Below are positions 1 to 10,850 of a stretch of 64,000 bases of DNA, one piece after another. Position 1 is the first letter of the stretch. Every line of letters starts with the position of its first letter. The stretch is taken from positions 81,271,006 to 81,335,005 of the forward strand of contig JAPTHN010000003.1 in assembly GCA_026936325.1 (NCBI GenBank), read 5' to 3'. The stretch comes from Platynereis dumerilii. Its lineage: Eukaryota > Annelida > Polychaeta > Phyllodocida > Nereididae. The position numbers were made by a program, and so were the translations under genes. Below the pieces are notes generated by a model. It ran no database searches and had not been told where the DNA came from. It was given only the letters and a program-made list of their open reading frames with translations.

Positions 1-530
1 GTCTACGGGTATTCCTGGAATACAGGGTACATTTTTTTTGTCTATGTGTATTCCTGGAATACAGGGTACGTTTTTGTGTCTACGGGTATTCCTGGAATAC
101 AGGGTACATTTTTTTTGTCTATGTGTATTCCTTGAATACAGGGTACATTTTTTGTGTCTATGTGTATTCCTGGAATACAGGGTACACTTTTTGTGTCTAT
201 GTGTATTCCTGGAATACAGGGTACATTTTTTTTGTCTATGTGTATTCCTGGAATACAGGGTACATTTTTTGTGTCTATGTGTATTCCTGGAATACAGGGT
301 ACATTTTTTGTGTCTATGTGTATTCCTGGAATACAGGGTACACTTTTTGTGTCTATGTGTATTCCTGGAATACGGGTACACTTTTTGTGTCTATGTGTAT
401 TCCTGGAATACAGGGTACACTTTTTGCATCTATGTGTATTCCTGGAATACAAGGTACACTTTTTGTGTCTATGTGTATTCCTGAAATACAGGGTACACTT
501 TTTGTGTCTCTGTGTATTCTTGGAATACAA
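1..530. repeat. 39-bp minisatellite array, about 13.6 copies
   Basis: The core ATTCCTGGAATACAGGGTAC recurs with starts at 11, 50, 88, 127, 166, 205, 244, 283, 322, 361, 399, 438, 477 and 516, so the period is 39 bp with two 38-bp steps. Because 39 is divisible by 3, several frames on both strands stay open through the array; these are not genes. Each unit holds TATTCC-N-GGAATA, a short inverted repeat that also fits the STAT/GAS consensus TTCNNNGAA. Copies differ by few changes, which suggests recent expansion or homogenisation. The array probably continues left of the window. Confidence 0.97.
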
Positions 531-620
531 AACGGCCAGTTTCCGTATTCTATATCCATCTAAGAATTCCATATCAATTCTGGAGGCTGTTTAATTTGTT
601 CTGTCAAGGGATCAAGGATA
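531..620. other. unique spacer between minisatellite and first transposon relic
   Basis: Short AT-rich stretch with no recognisable motif. It ends in TA, which is the likely target dinucleotide of the next element. Confidence 0.4.
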
Positions 621-1601
621 GGGGAGAGCGGGGCACAGTGAGACGGCAGGCACAGTGAGACAAAGCCCGTAGCGTCTAACTGGTACTGTTTACAGATCAA
701 CCCTCTTTTGTATAGTACAAAAAGTAAGTAAGTGAGATACTGTCCTACATCCTGAATGCCTACGCAGAATATCGAGAGTGGAAATTGAATATTTTGGTTT
801 TTATCTAGTAAAAGTAAATCATTTTGCTAAACGACTTTTTGTTATAATTCCCAAGAAAAATGGTATAATGCAAATCAATTGCCATCGATTCAAACCTTGA
901 TTATTTGTCTTAATTTAGTGAGATGATGAACCGCAATGCAGGCACCCTGTCCGCAGGATTCAAAAATTTTATAAAGAGAGCTGCGTGGGGCACAGTGAGA
1001 CAGTTTGAGGCGGGGCACAGTGAGACATGACAAATTACACTCCAAAAGACCTGAATGTAATGCATAGCTCACAATTCACTATTAAAAACAAAATGCCTGC
1101 TATAAACTACTGATTTTAGTGAGTCATATCCGAAGGGAAGCATCAGAGAAGAATTTTGATTAGTATGTAACAGGCACGGCAGGTTAAATAAGTCGTGCAT
1201 GTGTCCTGTGCGATGAAGTTTCCAAACATGCTCAAAAAAGGACCTAAAAATTCACCTGGCCAGCTGCTTTTATTAGAGTACAGTAGTTAGTGTAGCAACA
1301 ATTGATAGAACAATTCTGCAGGTCCTGAAGATCAGCGGTTATGGCAGCAGAAGCCCTGTCTCACTGTGCCCCGCCTGCTGTCTCACTGTGCCCCGCCCAT
1401 GGGGCACAGTGAGACACTTAACGAGCATGGACGTAACTCAAAATTTCTCCAAACCTATGAAAGGTAGGAACCTGAAACTACTGTACAATGTACCCAACGT
1501 CATTATCTATAATGTGGACCTGATCTTAATTAACTCGTAACTGCCAACATTTTGGAAAACTTGAAAATAAAAAAAGTGTCTCACTGTGCCCCGCTCTTCC
1601 C
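621..1601. mobile_element. non-autonomous DNA transposon with GGGGAGAGC ends
   Basis: The left end GGGGAGAGCGGGGCACAGTG at 621 is matched in reverse at 1578-1601 with one mismatch over about 24 bp, and both ends abut TA. The 15-mer GGGGCACAGTGAGAC occurs at 630, 987, 1012 and 1401 on plus, and inverted at 1358, 1380 and 1578. A partial copy lies at 650. Such a phrase repeated near both ends in both orientations looks like an array of transposase binding sites. No transposase frame is present. I cannot place the superfamily; the TA target only says it duplicates or inserts at TA. Confidence 0.8.
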
Positions 1602-2336
1602 TATATCAGAGTAACTTAGTACCTTGGTGTAGTTTATAAAAATAGTTATCCCATAAGTTAATTAAGATGACCCAGTTTCATACATGGTCTCGAGTCCAGC
1701 ATGTTTCAGAAAAAATGGGTTAGTTGGGACAGAACAGGCAGGGTTAGTTGATACGTATCAATTTACCCAACCTGGATAATGTCAAGTTGATCCACTAATT
1801 TTTCAAATCAACATTTTGAAAATTGAGTTGAATGAATCAACCTGTATTATGCAAAGAATAACTACATGTAAGTGGCATTTAGGTACTTCTGATTATTGTA
1901 CTTCCTCATCGAAATGAAACTGAGTTGGTTTTTTGGTTAAAATGGCAGTTAAGGTAATGTGATGACCGGTAGTAGGGGTCAGAATGACCCATCTTTATGG
2001 TTGCTCAAGAAGGCTTTAAGAGGTTCTGGGTGGCCTGGTCACAATCACAGCCCTGGGCACAATCATAGGCTGTAGCATGTGACAATTTTTTTACATTTTC
2101 CTTTGGGTTGTGTGTATCAACTAACCCGACCAGGTGTATCAACTAACCTGCACAGTATAACCCTGGGTTAATTGATGCATTTGACATGACCTACTTTGGA
2201 ACCCTCTGGGGTAAAAACTATCCAATAGATCAAGCCAAGTTTCTTTATATATCCAAACAATCATTTCAATATCATCCTTCATTTCGCTTGCAGTCAAACT
2301 TTTGTGAAAAGCGTCTCAGCTAATCTGCCTCTCCCC
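1602..2336. mobile_element. second phrase-repeat transposon relic, right end at 2336
   Basis: The phrase GGGTTAGTTGATAC and its inverse recur near 1715, 1741, 2113, 2134 and 2164 in both orientations. The right end, read inward, is GGGGAGAGGCAGATTAGC followed by TGAGAC, which matches the GGGGAGAG start of the element at 621. TA follows at 2337. A separate left end is not visible, so either the 621-1601 element landed in it or the two share a left terminus. No coding capacity. Confidence 0.6.
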
Positions 2337-2339
2337 TAC

Positions 2340-3350
2340 GCAGCTGAAGCAAGACATTGAGGAAAATATATATATGGTTGCAGATTTTGCCTTAATTTAA
2401 TATTTATAAGAATGATTCAGTTTGGAAGGTACATAACAAGAATATGAATCTGTCACATTTGATTTATATTTATAAATATATTTGACATATTTTTATAAAT
2501 GCACTCTTATTTTGTGCCATCATGACTGTGCAAAATACTTCTAAGTCTTGTTATTTTCAGAATTTAATATCTTACTTGGTTTTTGAACTGAAGTCTCATT
2601 TTTGCATCTTTTGAACTTGCTAACTGCTTATAGATAGTTTTGGTATATTCTCTTTTAATTCAATATGTCACTCCTTTTTTTTTTTAGGTAGTCTAATTTT
2701 GTTATATATATATATTGTGCTTTTAAAAAATACTTCTCAATTTTGTATATTGTCGCAAGTGAGGTTTCCAACTAGACACAAAATGGCTTGAGTGCCTGGA
2801 CAGAATTGAAGGAAATTAGAATCAATTTCAGAGGTTAGATGACAAAGTAGAGTGACCTGAAGTCATACAAGGGGCCATATTTGACACCATGCAAGTTCTG
2901 AGAGAAAGTTTTATAAAGCTTCACTGTGTCAGGTGTGCTTGATAAGACATAAATATTATAGATTTGTTTAGATCCAAAAAAGCAACGAAGGCATTGTCTA
3001 TCATAGAGTAAAGTCTAGACAGCATTTTTCAGAGCATATTCTCAAGTATCATTTTAGATCACACTGCAACTTCCTTGGAAGTATAATGCAACTTCGGATA
3101 TCAGTTGTTTTAGAAGACCACTTATCGTGATTTACAATTGAACGTAACAATTAACACCCTGGGATCAGTCAATTAAAGTGAAAATGTAGTCTTATTTTGA
3201 ATCGTCATTGTTTCAGGACTGAAATTTTCTTTGGGTAAATATGTGAATTTCGAGAAAAAGTGTTGTCTCCTTAACAATTGCTATAACCTTCTTTTGATGC
3301 AAGGTTGCACATTTTGATATGACTTAAAATACAATTATTGTTATGTTGTT
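2340..3350. repeat. ~1-kb local repeat, copy 1
   Basis: This stretch aligns by eye to 8540-9480 and 10900-11690. Shared landmarks are CAGCTG followed by a GAGGAAAA block, a GATTCAG...GGAAGGTAC block, GGTTTCCAAC..AGACACAAAATGG, the CTGGACA..ATTGA..GG block and AAAAAAGCAA. Copies differ by many indels, so the duplication is old. Frames are short and broken; I recognise no protein. Confidence 0.7.
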
Positions 3351-3628
3351 TATATATTGTATGTATTGGTATGAACATACTGAAAAATTCTGTTGAATTT
3401 TATGATGATGCCCAATGAAATTATAGGCCTATTACCGTAATTTTTTAAAACTAAACAAAACAGCAATAGACTTGTAGCACGGGAATGTGTACATTCACCT
3501 TCGGTGTGCTTCTAGAGCTTTTAAGAATGTTTTTCAATATTTATCTTTATTTCTTAGAAATTGCATCAATTGATAACTTGTTTAATGACCGTCAATTTGA
3601 TATATAGTTTGTTAAGGGTCCTATTGTT
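3351..3628. other. AT-rich spacer, nothing recognised
   Basis: No open frame of note, no terminal repeats and no RNA gene motifs seen. Confidence 0.4.
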
Positions 3629-4139
3629 CAGTCAGGGAAATTACCAGCATATGATGACAATTGCAATTCCAGCCAAGTCCTGGCCCTGACAGGATGATTG
3701 AGTGTGTGGGGTTGATCAGTTGGGTATCAGAAGAAAGTCTGAACTCTTTGCAGCCATACTCACCACACAGCAGCGTGTCAGTTGCGGGACTTAATTCTAT
3801 CCAATTTCACGAAATACTGCAAAGTCATCAGTAGCTGATGACAATTTGCTAATTTCTCTGGAGCCTTCGGGTTCTTTTCCTCATTATGTAATGGATAGGT
3901 CTGCCAAAATTCATAGATTTAGTTGACACTGTGATACAACTTTATACCAAGTTTGGAAGTGATAGTTGCAGTAGTTCTTTTTAAATAGCCAGTCAAAGAT
4001 GATTTTGAGCACTGCCAAAGTCATGGCTAGGCCATGACACTGTGAGAGTGTCATGGGAGAGTGATGACAATGCTAGGGTGATTGTCATGTGGGGCTGAGG
4101 ACATTGATTGTCATCAGCTGGTGATAATTTCCCTGACTG
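3629..4139. mobile_element. 511-bp MITE with CAGTCAGGGAAATTA ends
   Basis: CAGTCAGGGAAATTACCAGC opens the element. Its imperfect inverse, reading CAGTCAGGGAAATTATCACC, closes it, and GATGACAA follows inside both ends. TTGTT flanks both sides, which could be the remainder of a longer target duplication. The interior repeats GATGACAA-type and GTCATGG/CCATGAC motifs. A CAG...CTG terminus and a target duplication over 2 bp would fit a hAT-like MITE, but the family is inferred only. Confidence 0.7.
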
Positions 4140-5973
4140 TTGTTCTTTGGATCTAACTTAGCAATTTAGAGTAAAAAACAGGGGAAATTTTACATTTTAT
4201 AGGGACACGCCACTAAAAAGGGTCAAAGAAGTGACTGGAAAATATTTCCAAGCAGTACTAGCTACTTGGAATTACTCACAATAAAACAGAGATACATGCT
4301 AGTCTGTGAGGAAAAGCAATGATAAAGAAGCTGTATATTTGATGCCAAAACATCTCTAAGTTTATCTTTTCACTGAATAAATTTTTTAAAAGTTTTAAAA
4401 ATCAGCTATGATATATATGTTACCAAACAAAAATAAGTTGTTTGTTGCACTGTTTAAATTTTGTTTTGAAATAGCCATATGGTGTATAGCAGAACTATAT
4501 CATTAGTACACATATCCGCTTTGGAGATCACCCCATCACCATATAGCCTTTCTTGACTGCAGCCAAATGTTACGAAGTACGGTAATTTCGCATATGGCTG
4601 TGAACAACACCCACAAACATGTTTCAAGGTTTTTTCTTCATAAAATGATAACATATTACATGGTGCAACAACGTGGCAGCTCTGTACATGCTGGACATGA
4701 CTTCCTGTTTGATCAAAACATTGGCTTGGAGAAAGCACATGTTTCAGAAAAAGTCAATTCATATAAAATCAAATTGCTGTCAGCTGTAGAAAACACATAG
4801 AACTGGTGTATTTAGTCACTGTGGACGAAGCCTATGCAAAGAGTAACCTTGAAACATCTTTGATATTTGATTAACAGCCTTCAAATTTTCAATGTGAGTT
4901 GGCAAAAAATCCTGTGTTGACATGGCCATAGGAGAATTTATTTCTTACCTTTTCTATGAATCTGTATCCTACTATTTGTCGTGTTGGCAATTCCAAATAT
5001 AGATATCCCATGCAATATAAATATAGTCCATGAACAATCCCATGTGGATAAATGGATGCACAAATGCTCAAATTAGAATTTCTTTGGCAAATATTCCCTG
5101 GCTCTGTGAGCCTCTAACACATTTTCTTATGTTCTGACAATGTCTAAAGGGGTCCTGTTACAAAATAGCAAGCTGGATTATCTTGTTTAGCATTGTTTGG
5201 CATTGACTGTTTGTTGTAATCACCTGTTTCGAACCTCAGTTCAGTGGAGTGCAACAATGTCTCTGTGAATTCCATATGTGTGGTTGTGGGACCATGATAT
5301 TATAAGATTAAAATGTTTGTGCAGTATGGTAACCTGGAGCCTCCAGACTTCAAACGGTGGATCATGGTGCCATGTTACACAATACACAGTATGTTACATT
5401 TCTGCTCCTCAAAAAACTTGCAACAGCAGAGACATACCAATGATTCAAGGGAGCTGTTTATGGTATGTTAGTAGCTGTACTACCTGGTCATATTTTGGGC
5501 CTATGTATTAAACTGGTTCTTTGAATATGTTTGATAAAAGGTCCAGTTATGATATTTGGAAAAATACGTCATGTTTTTGCGTACGTCCCGGCCTCTAAAA
5601 AATCTAATGGTCAGAACCAGTCGCGAATCATATCATAACGTAGAATATACTGTTGCTTGATAGCCACAATAGGGTATTGCCTTGAAAAGTTCAAGCATTA
5701 GTTAAAGTTACCACAAAGCTCTTTCAATGTGTCAGCCAGAGTACGTCACATTTTGGTGTATGTACCATTTTTGGGCCTCACACATTTGACCAGATATCGA
5801 TAGATGCTTTGGAGAGTTATTAGTTATGAAGACGTAGACATAGCCACAAGACCAAACACTGGTAATAAAAGCATTTTTGTATTGCAGGCATGAAGTAAAG
5901 TCTATGTATTGAGTGGGTCTAATTGTAGAATATGCCATGTTTTGTAGTACTTCACAATGGGAGTAGATACGTA
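4140..5973. other. 1.8 kb without recognisable gene
   Basis: Several 60-110 codon frames on both strands overlap each other, none with splice context, codon bias or a family motif. I see no terminal repeats. Treated as non-coding, probably old repeat sequence. Confidence 0.4.
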
Positions 5974-6460
5974 CAGTGCCGCCTGTAAGTAAGTGAAACG
6001 CATGACATTGTGCCATTGCATCAATGCTAAAAATCCTCAGCCAAACTGCTTGTGGAGGCATGAATTCTCATCGGATGAAAGGGAAACAAATTGGGTCATA
6101 AAGGCCGATGTGTGAGGCAAGTGGGATAAAAATAGCAGCCCATTTTCTTCCCTGTAGTCGGAGTTAGGTATGGGTCAAAGTCTTTGATAAGTAAGTGAAC
6201 CACCCTTCCCTATGTTTTAACATTGGGCCTGCGTTTCACCTACTTATCAAAGACTTTGACCCATACCTAACTCCAACTACAGCAAAGAAAATTGGCTGCT
6301 ATTTTTATCCCACGTGCCTCACATATCGGCCTTTATGACCCAAAATGTTTTCCTCTCATCGGACGAGAATTCGTCCTTCCAGAAGCATTTTTGTTAAGGA
6401 TGTTTAACATTGATGCAATGGCACAATGTCATGCGTTTCACTTACTTACAGGCGGCACTG
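5974..6460. mobile_element. foldback MITE, Tc1/mariner type, 487 bp
   Basis: The element starts CAGTGCCGCCTGTAAGTAAG and ends with its inverse, with TA on each side (5972-5973 and 6461-6462). Nearly the whole element is two inverted arms: about 5974-6201 pairs with 6231-6460 around a ~29-bp loop. Translating each arm outward gives the same peptide (IDAMAQCHAFHLLTGGTV), which is a consequence of the inversion and not evidence of a gene. TA targets and CAGT ends fit Tc1/mariner MITEs. Confidence 0.9.
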
Positions 6461-6884
6461 TATCTCAACACACAGGAGCTATTAAGCTCTGAAACTTCCG
6501 TGGTTAGTGTCTAGGATGGTCCTCTTTGAAATGGTGTTTAATATTGAATATTACAAGACACTTTGTTTTAAACCCTTTGGTGGCCGGAATCTTTACGCAT
6601 TCCCATGCGACAAGCCAATAAAAACATAAATTTCCTAATGTTCAACTAAACATGCCTTTTGAAGAACATACCTTGAATGACTAAAAGATCCATCATGAGA
6701 AAGCAAGTATTAACCCCGAACCATGCAGATTGCAAGATCAAGCCAACAATGCAGTTCTATATGCTACCAAAAGTTTTAAACGTTATGGCTATGTTTTAGT
6801 ACATGTAACTATATTTGGCAACACATCAATACGATAACTTCTTTGTACCCATATATAGAGACTGCACATTATGCCCATCCTGCT
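6461..6884. other. spacer, nothing recognised
   Basis: AT-rich, no supported frame or motif. Confidence 0.35.
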
Positions 6885-7570
6885 ATTCAAAGGGAATCAA
6901 GAAATCACTCAGTCAACACAGCAGCATCGTTACTGGAAAGGCTATGACTATGGTAATATGTAATAAAGGTGATCGATACTGGCTGACCATTCCAAATGAT
7001 ATTTGTCCAATAACATCGGGGTCAAGGTGTCTGACCTTTCCACTTGCTCTCTTTGACATCAGCAAAATGCTATCTCTGAATTCTGAAGATGCAATGTTTT
7101 ATAATGTATGCCATCCACTGACTAGGAAAAATCATTGTATTGCATAGAGATTCAAAAACTGCTGTTCATACTTCTCAACATAGGTTCAGGTGACCAGCTA
7201 GAGCGAAATCTTACCCACAAAGCTGTGATTAAGCAGCTTAGTGTGATACCAAAAGAGTTAATTCTCCTCTGGCTTTAATCCTCAGAATAATATTAAAGTA
7301 ATCACACCCGGCGTACAGCCTTCACAACCAAAAGGCCGCTGATGCTCCATGAAAATACCCAATAATTGGCCTGGCAAGCAGACACTGAAAATGTCTAGAA
7401 TTGCAGCAGTGCAACCCTTGCACACCTTCATCGACCTCTTTGGAAGAGATGGGACTTACATGTAAGAAATTCTTGTAATGAGCCTGCCATCATTGTAAGC
7501 CATCCACAGTTAGGATAGCTGGAGGCTAAACACTCCACTTCAATTCTGCAGATCTAGAACTGCAGCTTTT
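6885..7570. repeat. diverged local repeat, copy 1 (partner at 12090-13340)
   Basis: Two blocks are shared with the downstream partner. 6885-7080 matches 12090-12290 (CAACACAGCAGCATCG..ACT, CTGGCTGACC.TTCCAAATG, TTTGTCCAATAA). 7320-7520 matches 13060-13260 (GCACACCT, GTAATGAGCC, GCCATC). The second block is also a distant relative of the AATGAGCTGCCATGGTTGTA landmark at 22970 and 32030, so this left array and the macro-repeat further right share ancestry. A 110-codon frame at 6815-7147 lies here but is not conserved in the partner. Confidence 0.65.
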
Positions 7571-8499
7571 CAATAGTTAGGCCTATACAATGCAGTCGGT
7601 CATCTAATGAATAAACTATATAATTTCATATTTTGAAATGAAACCTACCTCAACCTTTAAATAAATGAATGAATGAACTTTTATTTGTACCATGTACCTT
7701 TTAAACAGATTCAATACAATGCAAAACTGGCTAATGATAATTATAATTTAAAGTCATATTTTTATCAATAATTATGTTTAAGCCAACTTCTCCAAATAGA
7801 AAACCCATTCAACTTCAATAGAAATATTAAAATTGCAGAACTAACATTTCACGGTGAAAAATTATTTTGGAAAATTTATTTGAGTTATATCTTACTTTCT
7901 CAATAAGAGGAATGAATATTTCTCCAGTACTTGACAAACTAGATGGTGCATAATATAAATATGACAATAGGAATATTGCAATATTTTTTGTCTGTCTCTA
8001 AGTGCTCATCAAATAGATTCTTTTAGAATTGATTGAATCTTTATTCGTGTGACCCCTGGTTTGAACCACCTAGCCTTGCAGCCTTATGGGTCACCTTATT
8101 AGAAAACATGGTGCAAAGCATCTGACACAATGTTACACAACCACCACATAAAACTAACATAAGAACAATATTATCTACATTTACAAAAAATGATCATCTA
8201 CAACATTGATTCATAAAACATGAAATTTACAAATGAATCTTCAGTATTAATTCACAGGACAACCATCTTATATCACATAGAATACTATATGCATAGACAC
8301 TAATATCTGAATTATTGGTTCCAGGGAATTTCCAGTCCTCTGGAGCAATCAGGTTACAGGACATCCTGCCACTGTGCTGATGTGTTTCCCAAAGACTGTC
8401 ACTGGCAGCCTCCTCTTTAGAAAGAGCATTTTTGTGTTCAATTCTATGTGGTCAGGGGGTAAAGAAATGCATGATTAATGGGCGTCTTAGAGACACAAT
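7571..8499. other. spacer with possible retroposon tails
   Basis: Around 7655-7700 and 8030-8060 the minus strand reads AATAAA followed by short ATTC/TCAAT-rich repeats, which resembles 3' tails of LINE- or SINE-type retroposons. No body of such an element can be recognised. The rest is AT-rich without a supported gene. Confidence 0.3.
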
Positions 8500-9480
8500 G
8501 CAGCAAAGGAACACAACTTACTGTCAAGTGTTTGAGATTGTTGTTACATGAGCTCTGGGAGCTTTCACTTACACAGCTGCGACAAGACAAGGAGGAAAAG
8601 ATATACATGGTTACTAATTTTGTCTAAGTTTAAGATTTATAAGATTGATTCAGATTTGAAGGTACTCAACAAGAAAATAGACCCGTCATATTAGATTTAT
8701 TTCTATTAAATATATTCCACCTATTTTGATGAACTACACTCTTATTTTGTCCCATCCTGATTAAATGCAACATACTTCTCAGTCTTGTTATTTTCAGAAA
8801 TTAATTTCTTACTTCATTTCGAACCTAAGTTTCATTTTTTCATGTTTTGATTATATTAACTTCTTATAAATAGCTTTGGTATTCTTTTTTAATTCAATAT
8901 GTTACTTTATTTTCTAAAGCTAAAATGAAATTTTGTCATACATATATAAATTATATTTTGTGCTTATATTGTCGCAAGCAAGGCTTCCAACCAGACACAA
9001 AATGGTTTGAGTTCCTGGACAAAATGGAGGGATATTAGAATCAATTTGAGAAGAGTGAGATGACAAAGTAGAGTGACCTGGACTCCTGGAGTCATACAAG
9101 GGGCCATACTTGAACCAAGTCCTGTGAGAAAGTTAAAAGCTTCGCAGTCTGAGTCAGGCCATTATCTGTTTGACAAGACATAAATATTATAGATTCTTTC
9201 AGATCCAAAAAAGCAAGGAAGGCATTTTATGTCACAGAGTAAAGTCTAGACAGCAATTTCAGAGCATGTTCTCACGTATCATTTGCGATCACGCTGCAAC
9301 TTCGGATATGAGTTGTTCATAAGACTGCTTCTCATAATTTAAAATTGAATGTTACAATTAAGATCCTCCATCGGCCTAGTCAAATTAAAATCATGGTGGC
9401 CTAATTCTGAGTTGTCATGGTTTTTTTCTTTCGGTAAATATGTGAATTAGGAGGCAAAATACTGTCTCCTTCATCCGTAA
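8500..9480. repeat. ~1-kb local repeat, copy 2
   Basis: It aligns with 2340-3350 and 10790-11700. It shares GAGCTCTGGGAGCTTTCAC, GGAAAAGATATACATGGTTA, the AGACACAAAATGGTTTGAG block and the AAAAAAGCAAGGAAGGCATT block with copy 4. It has no open frame conserved among the copies. Confidence 0.75.
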
Positions 9481-9819
9481 AGCTGAGGCAGCTAGTAGCG
9501 GACCACGGGACCAGAATGAAACATGACAAGGGCTCCTTCGCTATGGGATTCATTTCACTGATTACATAATATCTGTATAGCTAATACAATATCTGTAACG
9601 TCTTGATTTCCAGCTGTATGAAACTTTTGACCTCATCGGCACATCATTAACCCTTGATTTATTTTGTTTTATGAAATGCACTAGTCCCAAAGATATGCAG
9701 TACGGCAATGGATCTTTAATATCTTTATTTTACAAAGGCTGAAGATGGCAATATCTCATTTTATTTTTACAAGCTAAATCAGAGACTCATTTTGTCAAAC
9801 TGAGAAGATTTTCAGTTCC

Positions 9820-10030
9820 ATATGGTACATATGTGGAGTGCCTGGACAGATCTGAGTCAATTAAAATCTATTTCAGAGGATTGAGATGACAAAGTGTGAT
9901 AACCTCGAGTCATACAGGGGCCATACTTGCACCAAGTTCTTAGAAAAAGTTAATTGCTTCTTGTCTGAGTCAGGTCATTCTCTTCATAGTAAGACATAGG
10001 CCTATAATATCCTAGGTAATTTCAAATTTA
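9820..10030. repeat. ~1-kb local repeat, partial copy 3
   Basis: Only the segment running from GAGTGCCTGGACAGA through GAGATGACAAAGT, GAGTCATAC.GGGGCCATAC and GTCTGAGTCAGG is present. The flanks do not match the other copies. Confidence 0.6.
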
Positions 10031-10273
10031 TAAAAGCAATTTTTGTCCTGTTTGAGTCATTAAGACATTCATTAGAAGACATAGAAAATAATTGAGTAAT
10101 ATAAGTCACTTACACTGGATAATAGGTTGAAAGACTGACAGTTTTAGGGACTATCCAGTCCCCTTCCTCAGAGTTGAACGACAGTTCTATGACTTTTCCC
10201 TCTGGTGGTGGTTGTAGGTCGATGCTGCCCCCTAGCAGAGAGAACTTGTGGCACCCCCTCAATGGGCATGAGA

Positions 10274-10850
10274 GAGATTGAAACGACGACTACCCTGTCG
10301 GTTCAAAGTTGGCTTTTCCCTTCGTTCGTAAATAGCCTCCTTCACTCCCCGTTCGTACCAGTTTTCTTCTGTGTCTAAGATAATTACATCCTTATTTGAG
10401 CGTTTGTTGCCAGTTTCATGTAGATGGGTGTACACAGCTGAGCCATATCCACTTGAACTTGGACGGCGTGTTTGTACATTCGTTTGGTAAGAGGTTGAGG
10501 TGTCTCTCCAACGTATGTTTCAGTACAATCAGGATCACCACATTTTATGCCATAGATGACGTTAGGCTTCTTTTCCTTGGGTAGTTTGTCTTTTCGATGA
10601 AACAACAGGTTTCTCAGAGTGTTATACAGCTTGAAGTGTGAGGTAATGTGATGTGCAGTAAGTACCCTCCTTATTTTCTCTGAGATGTCTACCACATAGG
10701 GCAAAGTGACTCTTGACTTTTGGGTTGGAGGTTGCACCTCTTTTCTGTTGGTCTTCATCCTGGCCGTCAGTTGGCCAAGGTATGCTATGCATGATGGGTG
10801 TCTCAAGAGACACAATGTGGCTATTCATGTTACAGCCAAGGAAACACAAC
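10274..10850 (-). mobile_element. Penelope-like element, 3' fragment with GIY-YIG region
   Basis: The minus strand encodes the end of a Penelope-like (PLE) polyprotein. Visible are TLPYVVDISEKIRRVL, an HFKLYNTLRNLL-type linker, KPNVIYGIKC, and CTETYVGETPQPLTKRMYKH, which fits the GIY-YIG endonuclease core in its PLE form. A downstream segment, in a different frame and ending at 10274, has the family's C-terminal character (WYERGVKEAIYERR). The reverse transcriptase is absent, so the copy is 5' truncated, and its frame is interrupted about once. It lies between two copies of the local 1-kb repeat. A dead relic of moderate age. Confidence 0.88.

Noticed and set aside
38-594. Several 140-176 codon frames on both strands over the first 600 bp
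   Set aside because: They read through a 39-bp tandem repeat whose length is a multiple of 3; a different peptide repeat appears in every frame.
5732-6492. Matching peptides IDAMAQCHAFHLLTGGTV on opposite strands, as if a small gene family
   Set aside because: They are the two inverted arms of one foldback MITE.
8030-8110. GGTTCAAACC on minus near an AATAAA tail, possible tRNA-derived SINE
   Set aside because: No A box at the right distance and no target duplication; kept only as a possible retroposon tail.
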